From the NCBI GenBank assembly GCA_030430575.1, contig JAUIKF010000011.1, forward strand, positions 62,001 to 126,000: 64,000 bases of DNA, read 5' to 3'. The position numbers and the translations under genes are program-made. The stretch's first letter is position 1, and each line of letters begins with the position of its first letter. This document shows positions 53,638-62,491 of the stretch, piece by piece. The stretch is from Bacteroidia bacterium (GTDB taxonomy: Bacteria; Bacteroidota; Bacteroidia; J057). Under the pieces are notes generated by a model. It had not been told where the DNA came from. It saw nothing but the letters and a program-made list of their open reading frames with translations, and ran no database searches.

Positions 53638-54825
53638 GTGAAGCATCCTGTTGCACTCTCTCATTACTTTAAAAAACCCCTGCTTCCTGTAATTAGAGTG
53701 CCTTTCTTCCGCCTAATAGCGTTTCTTTTCATGGTTGCTGGCTTTGGGCCAAGTCTCATTGGCCAGACAGTTTATTTCGAAATCAAAAACGAAGTTCAGA
53801 ACGGTTCTGACTATGATTTTGATGTATATATGTATGCTGACCAGTTAAATACCTATCATAGTCGTGGTCAGGTATACATGTATTATGATACTGCCGCTTT
53901 TGGCCAAACCCTAGTAAATAATGGAAAGGTTACTTTTCAGCATTTGACTTTGCTAAATGGCATTATTGGTCCTCCTTTCAATACGCCCCAGTATAATACT
54001 ACCCTAAATGACAATGGAAATAGGGTGGTAGCTACCTGGGGATCTGCTTTTGGGGGGTGTGATCCTGCATCGGTTTCACTTATTTATACCATTGTCCCTG
54101 ATACACCTACCCCACTGTACCACTTTACTTTTCGGATGAAGGATCCCAGTAAGCCTGCGAATATATTATTTGATGGCGGACTGATGGGTGGGCAGCAATT
54201 TTTTGTCAATCCTAATCCTCCGCCAAATCCTCAACCATCAGATTGTGAGCTTCCCTATTCTGACGGGATTCTCCCTATTCTGCTGTCTGACTTCCATGCT
54301 ATGCCCTCAGGCGTAGAGGAAAATGAAGTTAAGGTGACATGGGCGACCTCGATGGAGCGGAATAGTAGCCACTTTGTGCTGGAACGTAGAATTGGCAATA
54401 ATGGAACGTTTAAGCCGATAGCAATGATTCCTACCATGGATGAATTAGCGGGTGGATCATATACCTTTATAGATAAATCTGCGATCGGGAAAGACATCTT
54501 CTATCAACTTAAATCCGTCAACATGGATGGCCATTTTGCCTATTCGCATGTCATCCATCTACATCGTTTCTTCCCCACCAGTTCTCCTTATACCATTTAC
54601 CCCAATCCAACCAATGGCTTGATCCATATTCAGCCTATGAATGAGTCCCTTCAGGTACAACATTTATCTCTGTACGATATGCAAGGAAGGCTTATATCAC
54701 AAACGGCTGTACCATCAGCTGAGGTAATTGAAGTAGACCTGGCTACCTATCCTAAAGGAATCTACTTAATAGAACTCCAACATACAGATGGGTCTACTTT
54801 TAGAAAACAGGTTATTAGAAAATAG
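53638..54825 (+). CDS. T9SS cargo protein, tandem paralogue 2
   Basis: 395 residues, GTG start; no better ATG precedes the signal segment (FFRLIAFLFMVAGFGPSLIG). The mature N-terminus is YFEIKNEVQNGSDYDFDVYM with the shared motif TYHSRGQVYMYYD. The second domain begins LPILLSDFHAMPSGVEENEV with MERNSSHFVLERR. The sorting domain is IYPNPTNGLIHIQPMNES. It has an extra Pro-rich loop (NPNPPPNPQPSDC) before the second domain. Function is unknown. It is followed by a strong terminator. Confidence 0.88.
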   Translation: MKHPVALSHYFKKPLLPVIRVPFFRLIAFLFMVAGFGPSLIGQTVYFEIKNEVQNGSDYDFDVYMYADQLNTYHSRGQVYMYYDTAAFGQTLVNNGKVTFQHLTLLNGIIGPPFNTPQYNTTLNDNGNRVVATWGSAFGGCDPASVSLIYTIVPDTPTPLYHFTFRMKDPSKPANILFDGGLMGGQQFFVNPNPPPNPQPSDCELPYSDGILPILLSDFHAMPSGVEENEVKVTWATSMERNSSHFVLERRIGNNGTFKPIAMIPTMDELAGGSYTFIDKSAIGKDIFYQLKSVNMDGHFAYSHVIHLHRFFPTSSPYTIYPNPTNGLIHIQPMNESLQVQHLSLYDMQGRLISQTAVPSAEVIEVDLATYPKGIYLIELQHTDGSTFRKQVIRK

Positions 54826-54847
54826 AAATCCATTTTCAATATATATA

Positions 54848-54880
54848 AAGAGTGTGCCTGGGTAAGGCGCACTCTTTTTT
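54848..54880 (+). terminator. Rho-independent terminator
   Basis: Stem AAGAGTGTGCCT / AGGCGCACTCTT with a 5-base loop, one G-T style mismatch, then TTTT. Confidence 0.9.
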
Positions 54881-55189
54881 ATTCTATTTTTTTAATTTTG
54901 TATAAGAAAGGATTGCGGTTGATCTCAATTCCCCCTAGCTTTACAGCAATTTCTTACCCATGTTAATCATTAATTATTATCATTTCGATTTGTGTGATTG
55001 ATTGAGAGATAAAAAAAAAACATTAATTCATGGACTATTTCCTATATTTTCAATTTTTATTCTAAAAAAATCACGAATTGGCCTATATTTTGTTCTAGTG
55101 TACACCATACCAATTAATGCTATTTTTCTTACATATTTTATCGCCATATTTCTATATAAACCATTAATAGCCAATTGTAATTGATCCTT
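54881..55189. other. AT-rich leader of the third paralogue
   Basis: Very AT-rich, with poly-A and poly-T runs. No repeat array, hairpin or credible gene. It probably holds the promoter. Confidence 0.45.
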
Positions 55190-56359
55190 ATGAAAAGCAA
55201 CAATATACTTTCAACCATGTGGCGTTCATCTTTTTGGCGAATGAAAAGCAAAACCTTATCATTCTTACTCTTGTGTCTTGGAATCTGTACTAGTTCTGTT
55301 TGGGGGCAGGTAAATATCTATTTTACCATTCAGAACGAGGTAGTCAACGGAAGTTTTTACGAATTTGATGTATATATGTATGCTGACCAAACGGGGACTT
55401 TTCATAGCCGTGGTCAAGTTTATGTCTACTACAATCCTGATGCTTTTGGATCATCAGTCGTCTCAAATGGAAATGCTACTTATTCGCACCTTTCTCTTTT
55501 GAATGGAAATGGAATCGTACCTCCTAGCAATGTTGTAGTAGGTCCTAAATACACGACTCTTACCTTTGTTGATAACGGCCCTAGGGTGGCCCTGACTTGG
55601 CGCACCAATTTCCGCGCTGCCAATCCCTCTACTTCTGCACACAACGAAGTACCGATTACTCCTACCCCACTCTATCACGTCAGGCTTGCGATCCAAGATG
55701 GCACCAAACCTGCCAACCTCGCACTTGACTTTGGATTGATGGTAAATCAGCAGTTTTATCTGGTAGCTCCTAATTCAGAGACACCTTATACAGACGGTGT
55801 GCTCCCTGTAGAATTGACAAACTTTACAGGAAAGAAACTAAATGATCAGCAAGTCAATTTGAACTGGTCTACTGCTTCAGAGACGAATAATGACCACTTT
55901 GTCATTGAAAAGAAAATTGGGGAAGAAGGAACATATGAGGAAATTGGAACAGTAAATGGTGCTGGGACCACTAGTGTCCCCACGCATTACCAATACCTCG
56001 ATCGTAGTCCTATGGGACAGGACAATTATTATAGACTGAGACAAGTCAATCTGAATGGTGGCATTGCCTACTCAGATGAAATCAAGATATCTTTTGACCT
56101 TTCTTCTTTGCCCGTTGTTACAGCTTTCCCTAACCCCGTTACATCCTCCACTACCCTAAGGGTCAATGGATCATTGGAGGGGACGTATGCTTATCAAATC
56201 AATGACCTGAGCGGCAAAATGCTCAAACGAGGAACCATTTCTCCAGAAGATCAAGGAGAAGTAACCTTAGATTTGACAGACCTTGCCGAAGGGATTTATA
56301 TCCTTCGCTGGGCAGACCCTAATGGAAAAGTGTATGTCGACAGATTGGCAAAACGGTAA
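55190..56359 (+). CDS. T9SS cargo protein, tandem paralogue 3
   Basis: 389 residues from the ATG at 55190. The ATG at 55241 (MKSKTLSFLLLCLGICTSSV) would give a more standard signal peptide and may be the true start. The mature part begins YFTIQNEVVNGSFYEFDVYM, with the family motif GTFHSRGQVYVYYN, and is closest to paralogue 2 at this end. The second domain (LPVELTNFTGKKLNDQQVNL) is closer to paralogue 1. The sorting domain is AFPNPVTSSTTLRVNG, ending YVDRLAKR. Function is unknown. Confidence 0.88.
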   Translation: MKSNNILSTMWRSSFWRMKSKTLSFLLLCLGICTSSVWGQVNIYFTIQNEVVNGSFYEFDVYMYADQTGTFHSRGQVYVYYNPDAFGSSVVSNGNATYSHLSLLNGNGIVPPSNVVVGPKYTTLTFVDNGPRVALTWRTNFRAANPSTSAHNEVPITPTPLYHVRLAIQDGTKPANLALDFGLMVNQQFYLVAPNSETPYTDGVLPVELTNFTGKKLNDQQVNLNWSTASETNNDHFVIEKKIGEEGTYEEIGTVNGAGTTSVPTHYQYLDRSPMGQDNYYRLRQVNLNGGIAYSDEIKISFDLSSLPVVTAFPNPVTSSTTLRVNGSLEGTYAYQINDLSGKMLKRGTISPEDQGEVTLDLTDLAEGIYILRWADPNGKVYVDRLAKR

Positions 56360-56382
56360 AAGTGACTGACCATTTGTTTACT

Positions 56383-56412
56383 AAAAAAGCCACCTGAGAG
56401 GGTGGCTTTTTT
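56383..56412 (+). terminator. Rho-independent terminator
   Basis: AAAAAAGCCACC / GGTGGCTTTTTT with a 6-base loop, 23 bases after the stop of paralogue 3. Confidence 0.92.
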
Positions 56413-56427
56413 GTATATCATTCTATG

Positions 56428-56516
56428 GGTTCAAGAAGCGTTCAAATCGTTCAAAAGCTAACGAGCTATATCATTCCTTTCTTGAACGACTTGAACCGTT
56501 TGAACGTCTTGAACCA
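56428..56516. repeat. Inverted nonamer arrays (CTTGAACGN type)
   Basis: Left: GGTTCAAGA, AGCGTTCAA, ATCGTTCAA. Right: CTTGAACGA, CTTGAACCG, TTTGAACGT, CTTGAACCA. The left words are reverse complements of the right family; the outer ends pair exactly (GGTTCAAGA/TCTTGAACC). It fills the gap between the terminator of paralogue 3 and the stop of the convergent dipeptidase gene. Confidence 0.88.
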
Positions 56517-56539
56517 TCTTCTTTTTATAGAACCTTCTT

Positions 56540-57916
56540 CTACTTCTTCGCCATCTCAGCAAAATGCTGATGGAATCGAGGAATCGTCTCTATTCCTTTC
56601 AGGTAATTGAAGATCCCATAGTGCTCATTCGGGCTATGAATCGCATCAGAATGTAGACCAAAGCCCATCAATACGGTATTTAGTCCTAGGACTTCCTGAA
56701 ACAACGCCACAATGGGGATAGATCCTCCTTCGCGGGTTGGAATGGGCGTTTTCCCAAAACTATCTTCCATCGCTTTGCTAGCAGCTTCATAGCCTATGGA
56801 TTCTATTGATAGAGCTGCCGCTTCGCCGCCATGGTGAGGATTCACCGTGACCTTGACGGAATCAGGTGCAAGGCTGGAGAAATAGTCACTAAAGAGCTTA
56901 GTGATCTCATCTGAGTCTTGATTGGGGACCAGGCGCATAGAGATTTTGGCAGAAGCCTTCGAAGGCAGAACTGTCTTGGCTCCTTCTCCGATATATCCTC
57001 CCCAGATGCCATTGACATCCAAGGTAGGACGAATGGTAGCACCTTCCAGCGGTGAATAATCACTTTCTCCTCCGCCAGTAGCTGATATGCCAATAGAATC
57101 TTTGAATTCTTGCAAATCAAATGGGCGTTCGGCCAGTTTTGCCCTTTCGGCATCACTTAATACTTCTACTTTGTCATAAAAACCAGGAATGGTGATCTTG
57201 CCTTGCTCATCTTTGAGCGCTGTAATCATTTCACACAATACATTCACAGGATTGGCTACAGAACCGCCATATACGCCAGAGTGTAAATCTCTATTTGGCC
57301 CCACTACCTCAACTTCTACATAGGAAAGTCCTCTTAAGCCTACTGTGATTGATGGGGTGTCATTGGCAATCATAGAGGTGTCGGAGACCAGGATGATGTC
57401 AGCTGCCAACATGTCCTTATAAGTGCGGATAAAATCGCCCAAATTGACGCTACCGACTTCCTCTTCACCTTCAATGATGAATTTCACATTGCAAGGCAGT
57501 TCCCCTTGATCATTGAGGACCTCAATGGCTTTCACGTGCATATAGGCTTGGCCTTTGTCGTCACAAGCGCCACGCGCGTAGATCTTCTCATCTTTGATGA
57601 CAGGCTCAAATGGAGGACTCGTCCACAAGTCTAGCGGATCTGGTGGCTGGACATCATAGTGCCCATACACCAAGACGGTAGGACGCTGATCATCTATGAT
57701 CTTTTCAGCATATACAATCGGATGTCCCGCTGTTGGATATTTTTCCACCCTATCCATTCCCAATTTTCCAAACTCCGCGACCAACCAATCAGAGGCCCGC
57801 TCCACATCGCCTTTATAAGCTGAATCCGCACTGATACTCGGAATCTTCAACCAATCAACGAGTTCATCTAAAAAGCGGGATTTGTGGGTCTCTACGTATT
57901 GTCTTATTTGTTGCAT
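56540..57916 (-). CDS. M20-family dipeptidase
   Basis: 458 residues, cytoplasmic, normal length. The zinc site is complete: VLVYGHYDVQPPDPLDLW, YARGACDDKGQAYMHVKA, FIIEGEEEVGSVNLGDFI (general base Glu and ligand Glu), and a His near the C-terminus in GFGLHSDAIHSPNE. The lid/dimer domain is inserted between (LRGLSYVEVEVVGPNRDLHS). It hydrolyses dipeptides or small N-acyl peptides. Single gene. Confidence 0.92.
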   Translation of the reverse strand: MQQIRQYVETHKSRFLDELVDWLKIPSISADSAYKGDVERASDWLVAEFGKLGMDRVEKYPTAGHPIVYAEKIIDDQRPTVLVYGHYDVQPPDPLDLWTSPPFEPVIKDEKIYARGACDDKGQAYMHVKAIEVLNDQGELPCNVKFIIEGEEEVGSVNLGDFIRTYKDMLAADIILVSDTSMIANDTPSITVGLRGLSYVEVEVVGPNRDLHSGVYGGSVANPVNVLCEMITALKDEQGKITIPGFYDKVEVLSDAERAKLAERPFDLQEFKDSIGISATGGGESDYSPLEGATIRPTLDVNGIWGGYIGEGAKTVLPSKASAKISMRLVPNQDSDEITKLFSDYFSSLAPDSVKVTVNPHHGGEAAALSIESIGYEAASKAMEDSFGKTPIPTREGGSIPIVALFQEVLGLNTVLMGFGLHSDAIHSPNEHYGIFNYLKGIETIPRFHQHFAEMAKK

Positions 57917-58090
57917 AATGTATTTAGGTACTAACTATAGGTATGAATCCTCTTTTTTAAAGGACCAAAGTTAGAAAATATCCTGAATACTTTAGCATAT
58001 GAAATACGGGCATGCCCTGTTATTTCCACAGTCCTCACTGTGAAAAAAACAAGGTCGAATGAAACGCTTTCGAAGGAAATATTCCGTTTC

Positions 58091-59392
58091 TTACCTTACC
58101 ACTAAATACTTTTGTTGAATATCCCCTTTACCTGAAATAAATCGCGCTACATATAGGCCCTTACTAATACTTCCAATAGGAATAGTCTGAGGGGATTCTG
58201 CCTGAATATAGCGCTTCATCAATTGGCTTCCATTTATATTAAATAAAGCCACCTGACAGGAATTATTTGCTTTCACCAGTAACAGGTTATCTTCATACTT
58301 CACATCAACAAGAAAATCCTCGGTATGCAAATTTGAAAGACTATCTGCCCTATTTTCTTCAGGCCATAATGCCAAAATCGAAAAAGGACAAATCGTCAAC
58401 GAATAAGTCCTTTGAGGAATGATCAAGGGGGGAAAAGGAGGGAAGGTAATATTGACTGATTCTGTCGCAGCCAAGATTTCTGAGCTGGACATAAATGCCA
58501 AGGATTCCACTTGGCCGAGAGCTGTGGTAGCGCCCAAAGTCATTTGGCGTACTTGGCCTGAGAAAAAATCAGATCCACTAAAGCCATCAAAATAGAACAT
58601 GATAACCTGTGGGTTGGCAGTGTTGACATTATTGCCAATCAGTCCTAACGCACCATTTGGGGCAATATCGGCCCCCGTGATCAACCCCGATACATTAAAG
58701 CTGTCCTCTAATGTCGCTACATGGGTCCCCGCCATGTCAGGCACGCTGTAGTGGCGCGTCCAGTTATTCAGCCAATTTTTGGTAAAAAGGTGCAACTTCC
58801 CATTGTGATAGACCATGGCTTCGCAGTCGAAGTCATTGGCTTGAGGGGCGGAGGCAAAGGGAGGCATTCCTTGGTTGGGGTAAGAAAAATTGATAACATC
58901 AGCTATGACACTTACAGTTGCCCCTGCTCCTATACTCGATTTCGCGACGCGATAGATTTTGAGGTTTTCGCGATTGCCATCGTTATTGCCAACATCTGCC
59001 AGGTAGATATGGGTGGAAGAGGTAGCAATATCCTCCCAATCTTCCGTTGTGGTCACCGAACCCGTACTGGTATTGGTACCGTTGGTGATGGTCACAGTCT
59101 GAAGGATAGCGCCTGTACTTCGATTGATTCGATAAAATGCATTAGGATTACCGCCATCAGCTTGAGCCCAAAGATCAGTGCCACACTGAACCAGGCCTGA
59201 GATTTCTGCCAATTGGGCCGGCAAATTGACCTCAGTGGTCATGGTGTAGGTACAGGAGCCGTCGTCTGTACTAGCAGCAGCATTATAGTTGGAGGCACAA
59301 GGGTCTGTGCAGCCGAGCTGGGCATGCAGCGTGAAGGGGGCAATGGCCAGCCAGCAATAAACGGCTATTGGGATACAAAAAACTAGTTTCAT
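58091..59392 (-). CDS. Secreted propeller-like protein with T9SS-type C-terminus
   Basis: 433 residues. Signal peptide ending TLHAQ. It opens with a Cys-containing motif (GCTDPCASNYNAAASTDDGS, then CTY) found in many secreted Bacteroidota proteins. The body has repeated strand pairs (ISGLVQCGTDLWAQADGGNP, EDWEDIATSSTHIYLADVGN, FDCEAMVYHNGKLHLFTKNW), which read as a beta-propeller of the esterase-like phytase/SdiA-regulated type. The C-terminal ~75 residues (LFNINGSQLMKRYIQAE, ending QQKYLVVR) resemble the sorting domain, although the FPNP motif is absent. Function is unknown. Confidence 0.78.
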   Translation of the reverse strand: MKLVFCIPIAVYCWLAIAPFTLHAQLGCTDPCASNYNAAASTDDGSCTYTMTTEVNLPAQLAEISGLVQCGTDLWAQADGGNPNAFYRINRSTGAILQTVTITNGTNTSTGSVTTTEDWEDIATSSTHIYLADVGNNDGNRENLKIYRVAKSSIGAGATVSVIADVINFSYPNQGMPPFASAPQANDFDCEAMVYHNGKLHLFTKNWLNNWTRHYSVPDMAGTHVATLEDSFNVSGLITGADIAPNGALGLIGNNVNTANPQVIMFYFDGFSGSDFFSGQVRQMTLGATTALGQVESLAFMSSSEILAATESVNITFPPFPPLIIPQRTYSLTICPFSILALWPEENRADSLSNLHTEDFLVDVKYEDNLLLVKANNSCQVALFNINGSQLMKRYIQAESPQTIPIGSISKGLYVARFISGKGDIQQKYLVVR

Positions 59393-59406
59393 GGGTGAAA
59401 TTTATT

Positions 59407-59486
59407 AAACCATATAAGGCATATAAGAACATATAAGATAACCGCATATTTTGACCTTAAATGCCCTTAAATGTCTTATATGGTTT
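59407..59486. repeat. Inverted array of ~10-mers (CATATAAGN type)
   Basis: Left arm, 59407-59437: AAACCATATAAG, GCATATAAG, AACATATAAG. Right arm, 59456-59486: CTTAAATGCC, CTTAAATGT, CTTATATGGTTT. The 31-base arms pair with few mismatches. It lies between two minus-strand genes (59392 start and 59500 stop). Confidence 0.85.
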
Positions 59487-59499
59487 CAAAGAATGTATC

Positions 59500-60951
59500 T
59501 CAAAAATCCTCATACAGCAAATAATTTTTCCGAATTTCTCTAAACTGATCCACCTCTGCTTGCCAGCTCAGATACACCGTCTCGGGGTTCACATCATCGA
59601 TAATGACCTGGCGAAAGCCACTATAGCCTGGCCAGCGTTCAAAATTTTTCTTGAAAAAGTTCCCTTCCTGCTCCGTCACTTCAAATTCGCTATAGAATCT
59701 CCGCATGGCATAAATGCCCATCATGAAAAGCGATTTACCATCTACCCGCCCTTCAAAGCGCATGCCTTGGCACATCTTGTTTTCGTGCTTGGGGTATTTG
59801 GACTTGCCTGGAAGGGAGATAGGCAGGAATTGGTGGGGTAAAATATTCATCCCATAGATGTCAATGCCCTGCTCCACGCTTCGCGCGGCAGCAAATTCGT
59901 CCCCACGAAACCATGGAGCGCCCAGCATGGTGAAGGCATCATCCGTCCCGCGCCCTACACTCACCGGCGTAGGCTCAAACCAGCAAATGGCTGGGTAGAG
60001 ATAAGCTGAATACTCGGTAGCCAGATTCGGCGAGGGCGCGATCCATGGCAGCCCAGTCTCCGTCCAACGCATCGCGTGGGTATAGCCTTCAACGGGGATG
60101 ACCTGAAGAGGTACTTTGACGCCATTGGGCAGCCAGCCTTCTTCATTGACCATCGTCGCATACTCGCCGATAGTCATGCCATGCACGATAGGAATGTTGT
60201 GCATTCCAATAAACGATTGATAGTCAGGCTTCATCACAGGCCCATCCACATACCACCCGTTGGGATTGGGACGGTCGAGGACCATAAAGCGAATCCCCGC
60301 TTCGGCACATGCTTCCATGACATAACTCATCGTCGAGATGTAGGTGTAAAAGCGTGTCCCCACGTCTTGAATGTCAAAAAGGACAATGTCTAGCCCCGCA
60401 AGTTGTTCTTGCGTAGGCTTTTTATTTTTGCCATACAGGGAAATGATGGGCAAACCCGTTTTTTTATCTAGGCCACTTTTGACCGTTTCTCCGGCATCAG
60501 CTGTACCCCGAAACCCATGCTCGGGAGCAAACACTTTCTTGAGGGCTATTCCCCTTCCTAGCAAGGTATCCACCAAATGTACCCCAGGATAGACTTGAGA
60601 AGTATGGTTGGCGACAAGGCCCACACGAAGTCCCTCAAGGTCCTTCAAGTGTTTATTCAGCAACATTTCTGCCCCTACCAATACCTTTGGCCCATCTCTC
60701 ATCCCCTCCAGTACAGCCATATAATCCGTCTCGACTGTATCAATCACAAAATCCTGCAATTCATCGGCTACAGAATCTACTGGATCATGGGTTTCCTGGA
60801 CGGGTTCTATATTTGAAACAGAATTGACAGAATCGGTTCCGCCCAATTGTGATGTGCTTCCAGTTGGCTCACTGCTACAAGCCACCCCCAGAAATAGACA
60901 CATGGCGATTAGGAAATAAATGCTAGTTTTGTTTTTCAATTGAGACCTCAT
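59500..60951 (-). CDS. namZ: NamZ-type exo-beta-N-acetylmuramidase (DUF1343), lipoprotein
   Basis: 483 residues from the ATG at 60951 (MRSQLKNKTSIYFLIAMCLF, lipobox GVAC, Cys lipidated). A longer frame start at 61050 overlaps the divergent permease gene. Linker rich in Ser and Thr, then the DUF1343 domain: VGLVANHTSQVYPGVHLVDT, KVFAPEHGFRGTADAGE, LFDIQDVGTRFYTYISTMSY and MVLDRPNPNGWYVDGPVM. This family removes MurNAc from the non-reducing end of peptidoglycan fragments. It would act in the periplasm or at the outer membrane and could supply the substrate for NagZ-type GH3 enzymes (one is at 41846-44872). Divergent from the permease, 51 bases apart. Confidence 0.9.
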   Translation of the reverse strand: MRSQLKNKTSIYFLIAMCLFLGVACSSEPTGSTSQLGGTDSVNSVSNIEPVQETHDPVDSVADELQDFVIDTVETDYMAVLEGMRDGPKVLVGAEMLLNKHLKDLEGLRVGLVANHTSQVYPGVHLVDTLLGRGIALKKVFAPEHGFRGTADAGETVKSGLDKKTGLPIISLYGKNKKPTQEQLAGLDIVLFDIQDVGTRFYTYISTMSYVMEACAEAGIRFMVLDRPNPNGWYVDGPVMKPDYQSFIGMHNIPIVHGMTIGEYATMVNEEGWLPNGVKVPLQVIPVEGYTHAMRWTETGLPWIAPSPNLATEYSAYLYPAICWFEPTPVSVGRGTDDAFTMLGAPWFRGDEFAAARSVEQGIDIYGMNILPHQFLPISLPGKSKYPKHENKMCQGMRFEGRVDGKSLFMMGIYAMRRFYSEFEVTEQEGNFFKKNFERWPGYSGFRQVIIDDVNPETVYLSWQAEVDQFREIRKNYLLYEDF

Positions 60952-61002
60952 TTTCAATAATTCTTTAGAGCAAGTTACAGCGAGGAAAAGGAAGATCAAA
61001 TT

Positions 61003-62232
61003 TTGAATTTCGAATACTTTTTTGCGAGACGTATCACCTTCAAGCACCAACGGTCTGTATCGAGCCTGGTGGTGAAGCTAGCGGTATTTAGTATCGCTCT
61101 GGCGATCGCGGTGATGGAAATTGCGCTGAGCATTGTTCAGGGATTTGAGACGGAGATTCAGAATAAAGTAGTGGGTTTTGGCTCCCATATCCAGATTGGG
61201 AACTATTTCAGTATGGACGAGGAGGAAATTCCCGTGATGATCGACACGGCTTTTATGGAACAAGTAGATGCGCTATCTTCTGTTGTTTCTATTTCTCCAT
61301 ACGTTCTCAAATGGAGCATTCTCCAGACCCGCAAATCCGAGGCACATCCCGCTTACAAAATAGGCTTGATCATGAAAGGGGTGGATAGCACCTTTGATTG
61401 GACATTCTTTTCTTCTGCTTTGGTAGAGGGAGAATTGCCAAATTTCAATCAAGAGAAACCTTCCCGAGACATCCTAATTTCTCGTAAACAAGCCCGTCAG
61501 CTCGCCCTTTCTGTCGGCGACCGAGCCACACTTTTCTTCCTCGACGATCCGCCCAGGCGGCGTCCTGTGGTCGTAAAGGGCATTTACGAGACAGGCATGG
61601 AAGAATTTGACCTAAATATCGCCATCTGTGACATGCGGATGCTTCAGCGCATTCGGAGGTGGGAACCTGAACAGGTTACAGGCTTTGAAATCAACTTGAC
61701 TAGTCTAGAAACACTGGAAACCACTGCTGACACCATCAATGAGATGTCGATCAAGTATGCGGTGTACCCCATCACAAGATTACATCCTGAAATCTTTGAC
61801 TGGCTCAGACTACAGCACCAGAATGTCTATTTTATCCTGATCCTAATGACTATCGTGGCCGTCATCAATATGACCTCTGTCGTGCTCATTCTCATCATCG
61901 AGCGCACACGCGATATAGGCATACTCAAGGCCCTAGGTCTTTCCAATATTCGCCTCCAGAAGATGTTCACTTGGAATGCCTTTTTCTTGATCTTAATAGG
62001 CGTTTTAATTGGGAATGTGTTGGGACTAGGCTTATTGGCAGCCCAAGACTATTTTGGGTTTATCAGGATGGACCAAGAGAATTACTTCGTCGATGTGATT
62101 CCCGTCGCCTGGGTCTGGGCACGCTTTTTTCTGGTCAACCTGGGAGTTATCCTGGTATGTACGGCTTTTATGATCGTGCCTACAATCATCATCGGACGTA
62201 TCTCCCCTGTGAAGGCGATTCGGTTTGGATGA
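61003..62232 (+). CDS. FtsX/LolE-like ABC transporter permease
   Basis: 409 residues, TTG start; the N-terminus MNFEYFFARRITF is typical for this group. Four transmembrane segments: near 25-45 (KLAVFSIALAIAVMEIALSI), 275-298 (VYFILILMTIVAVINMTSVV), 323-345 and 370-395. A large periplasmic domain lies between the first and second. The FtsX signature follows TM2: LIIERTRDIGILKALGLSNI. It probably moves lipoproteins or another envelope substrate with an ATPase that is not encoded here. It is divergent from the namZ gene. Confidence 0.9.
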   Translation: MNFEYFFARRITFKHQRSVSSLVVKLAVFSIALAIAVMEIALSIVQGFETEIQNKVVGFGSHIQIGNYFSMDEEEIPVMIDTAFMEQVDALSSVVSISPYVLKWSILQTRKSEAHPAYKIGLIMKGVDSTFDWTFFSSALVEGELPNFNQEKPSRDILISRKQARQLALSVGDRATLFFLDDPPRRRPVVVKGIYETGMEEFDLNIAICDMRMLQRIRRWEPEQVTGFEINLTSLETLETTADTINEMSIKYAVYPITRLHPEIFDWLRLQHQNVYFILILMTIVAVINMTSVVLILIIERTRDIGILKALGLSNIRLQKMFTWNAFFLILIGVLIGNVLGLGLLAAQDYFGFIRMDQENYFVDVIPVAWVWARFFLVNLGVILVCTAFMIVPTIIIGRISPVKAIRFG

Positions 62233-62491
62233 TTAATTGATTAATTATTGATTGACTGATTATTGATTTGGCGTAGCCGTTTTTATGATACAGTCGCGGA
62301 TTACCCACAAGCAAGTGCACAAGCCGAAATCCACGACAGCACGTTAAAAACGCACTATTTACGCATCTTTTATGCGCTGGGCTGGATTTCCGGACAGTGC
62401 GATCTGTGGTGATTCTCTCGCTTTAAATCTTATCGGAGACTAATCACAGCATTCCCCAATCAATAATCAATCAATTCATAATTATTAATCC
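62230..62491. repeat. Nested inverted repeat: AT-rich octamers around nonamer elements
   Basis: The outer arms, 62230-62268 (ATTAATTGATTAATTATTGA...) and 62457-62491 (...CAATAATCAATCAATTC), pair with few mismatches. Inside, GTCGCGGATTA (62293) pairs with AAATCCACGAC (62327-62337), and ATCTGTGG recurs near 62402. The element spans the whole spacer between the convergent permease and MscS genes and overlaps both stop codons. Confidence 0.8.

Noticed and set aside
58028-58050. Hairpin CACAGT-CCTC-ACTGTG as terminator of the propeller-like gene
   Set aside because: The adjacent run is poly-A on the plus strand, so the T-run lies on the wrong side of the hairpin for the minus-strand gene, and the stem is only 6 bp.
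3652-62491. CRISPR arrays
   Set aside because: The tandem words are 7-12 bases with no unique spacers of 25-40 bases, and no cas genes are present.
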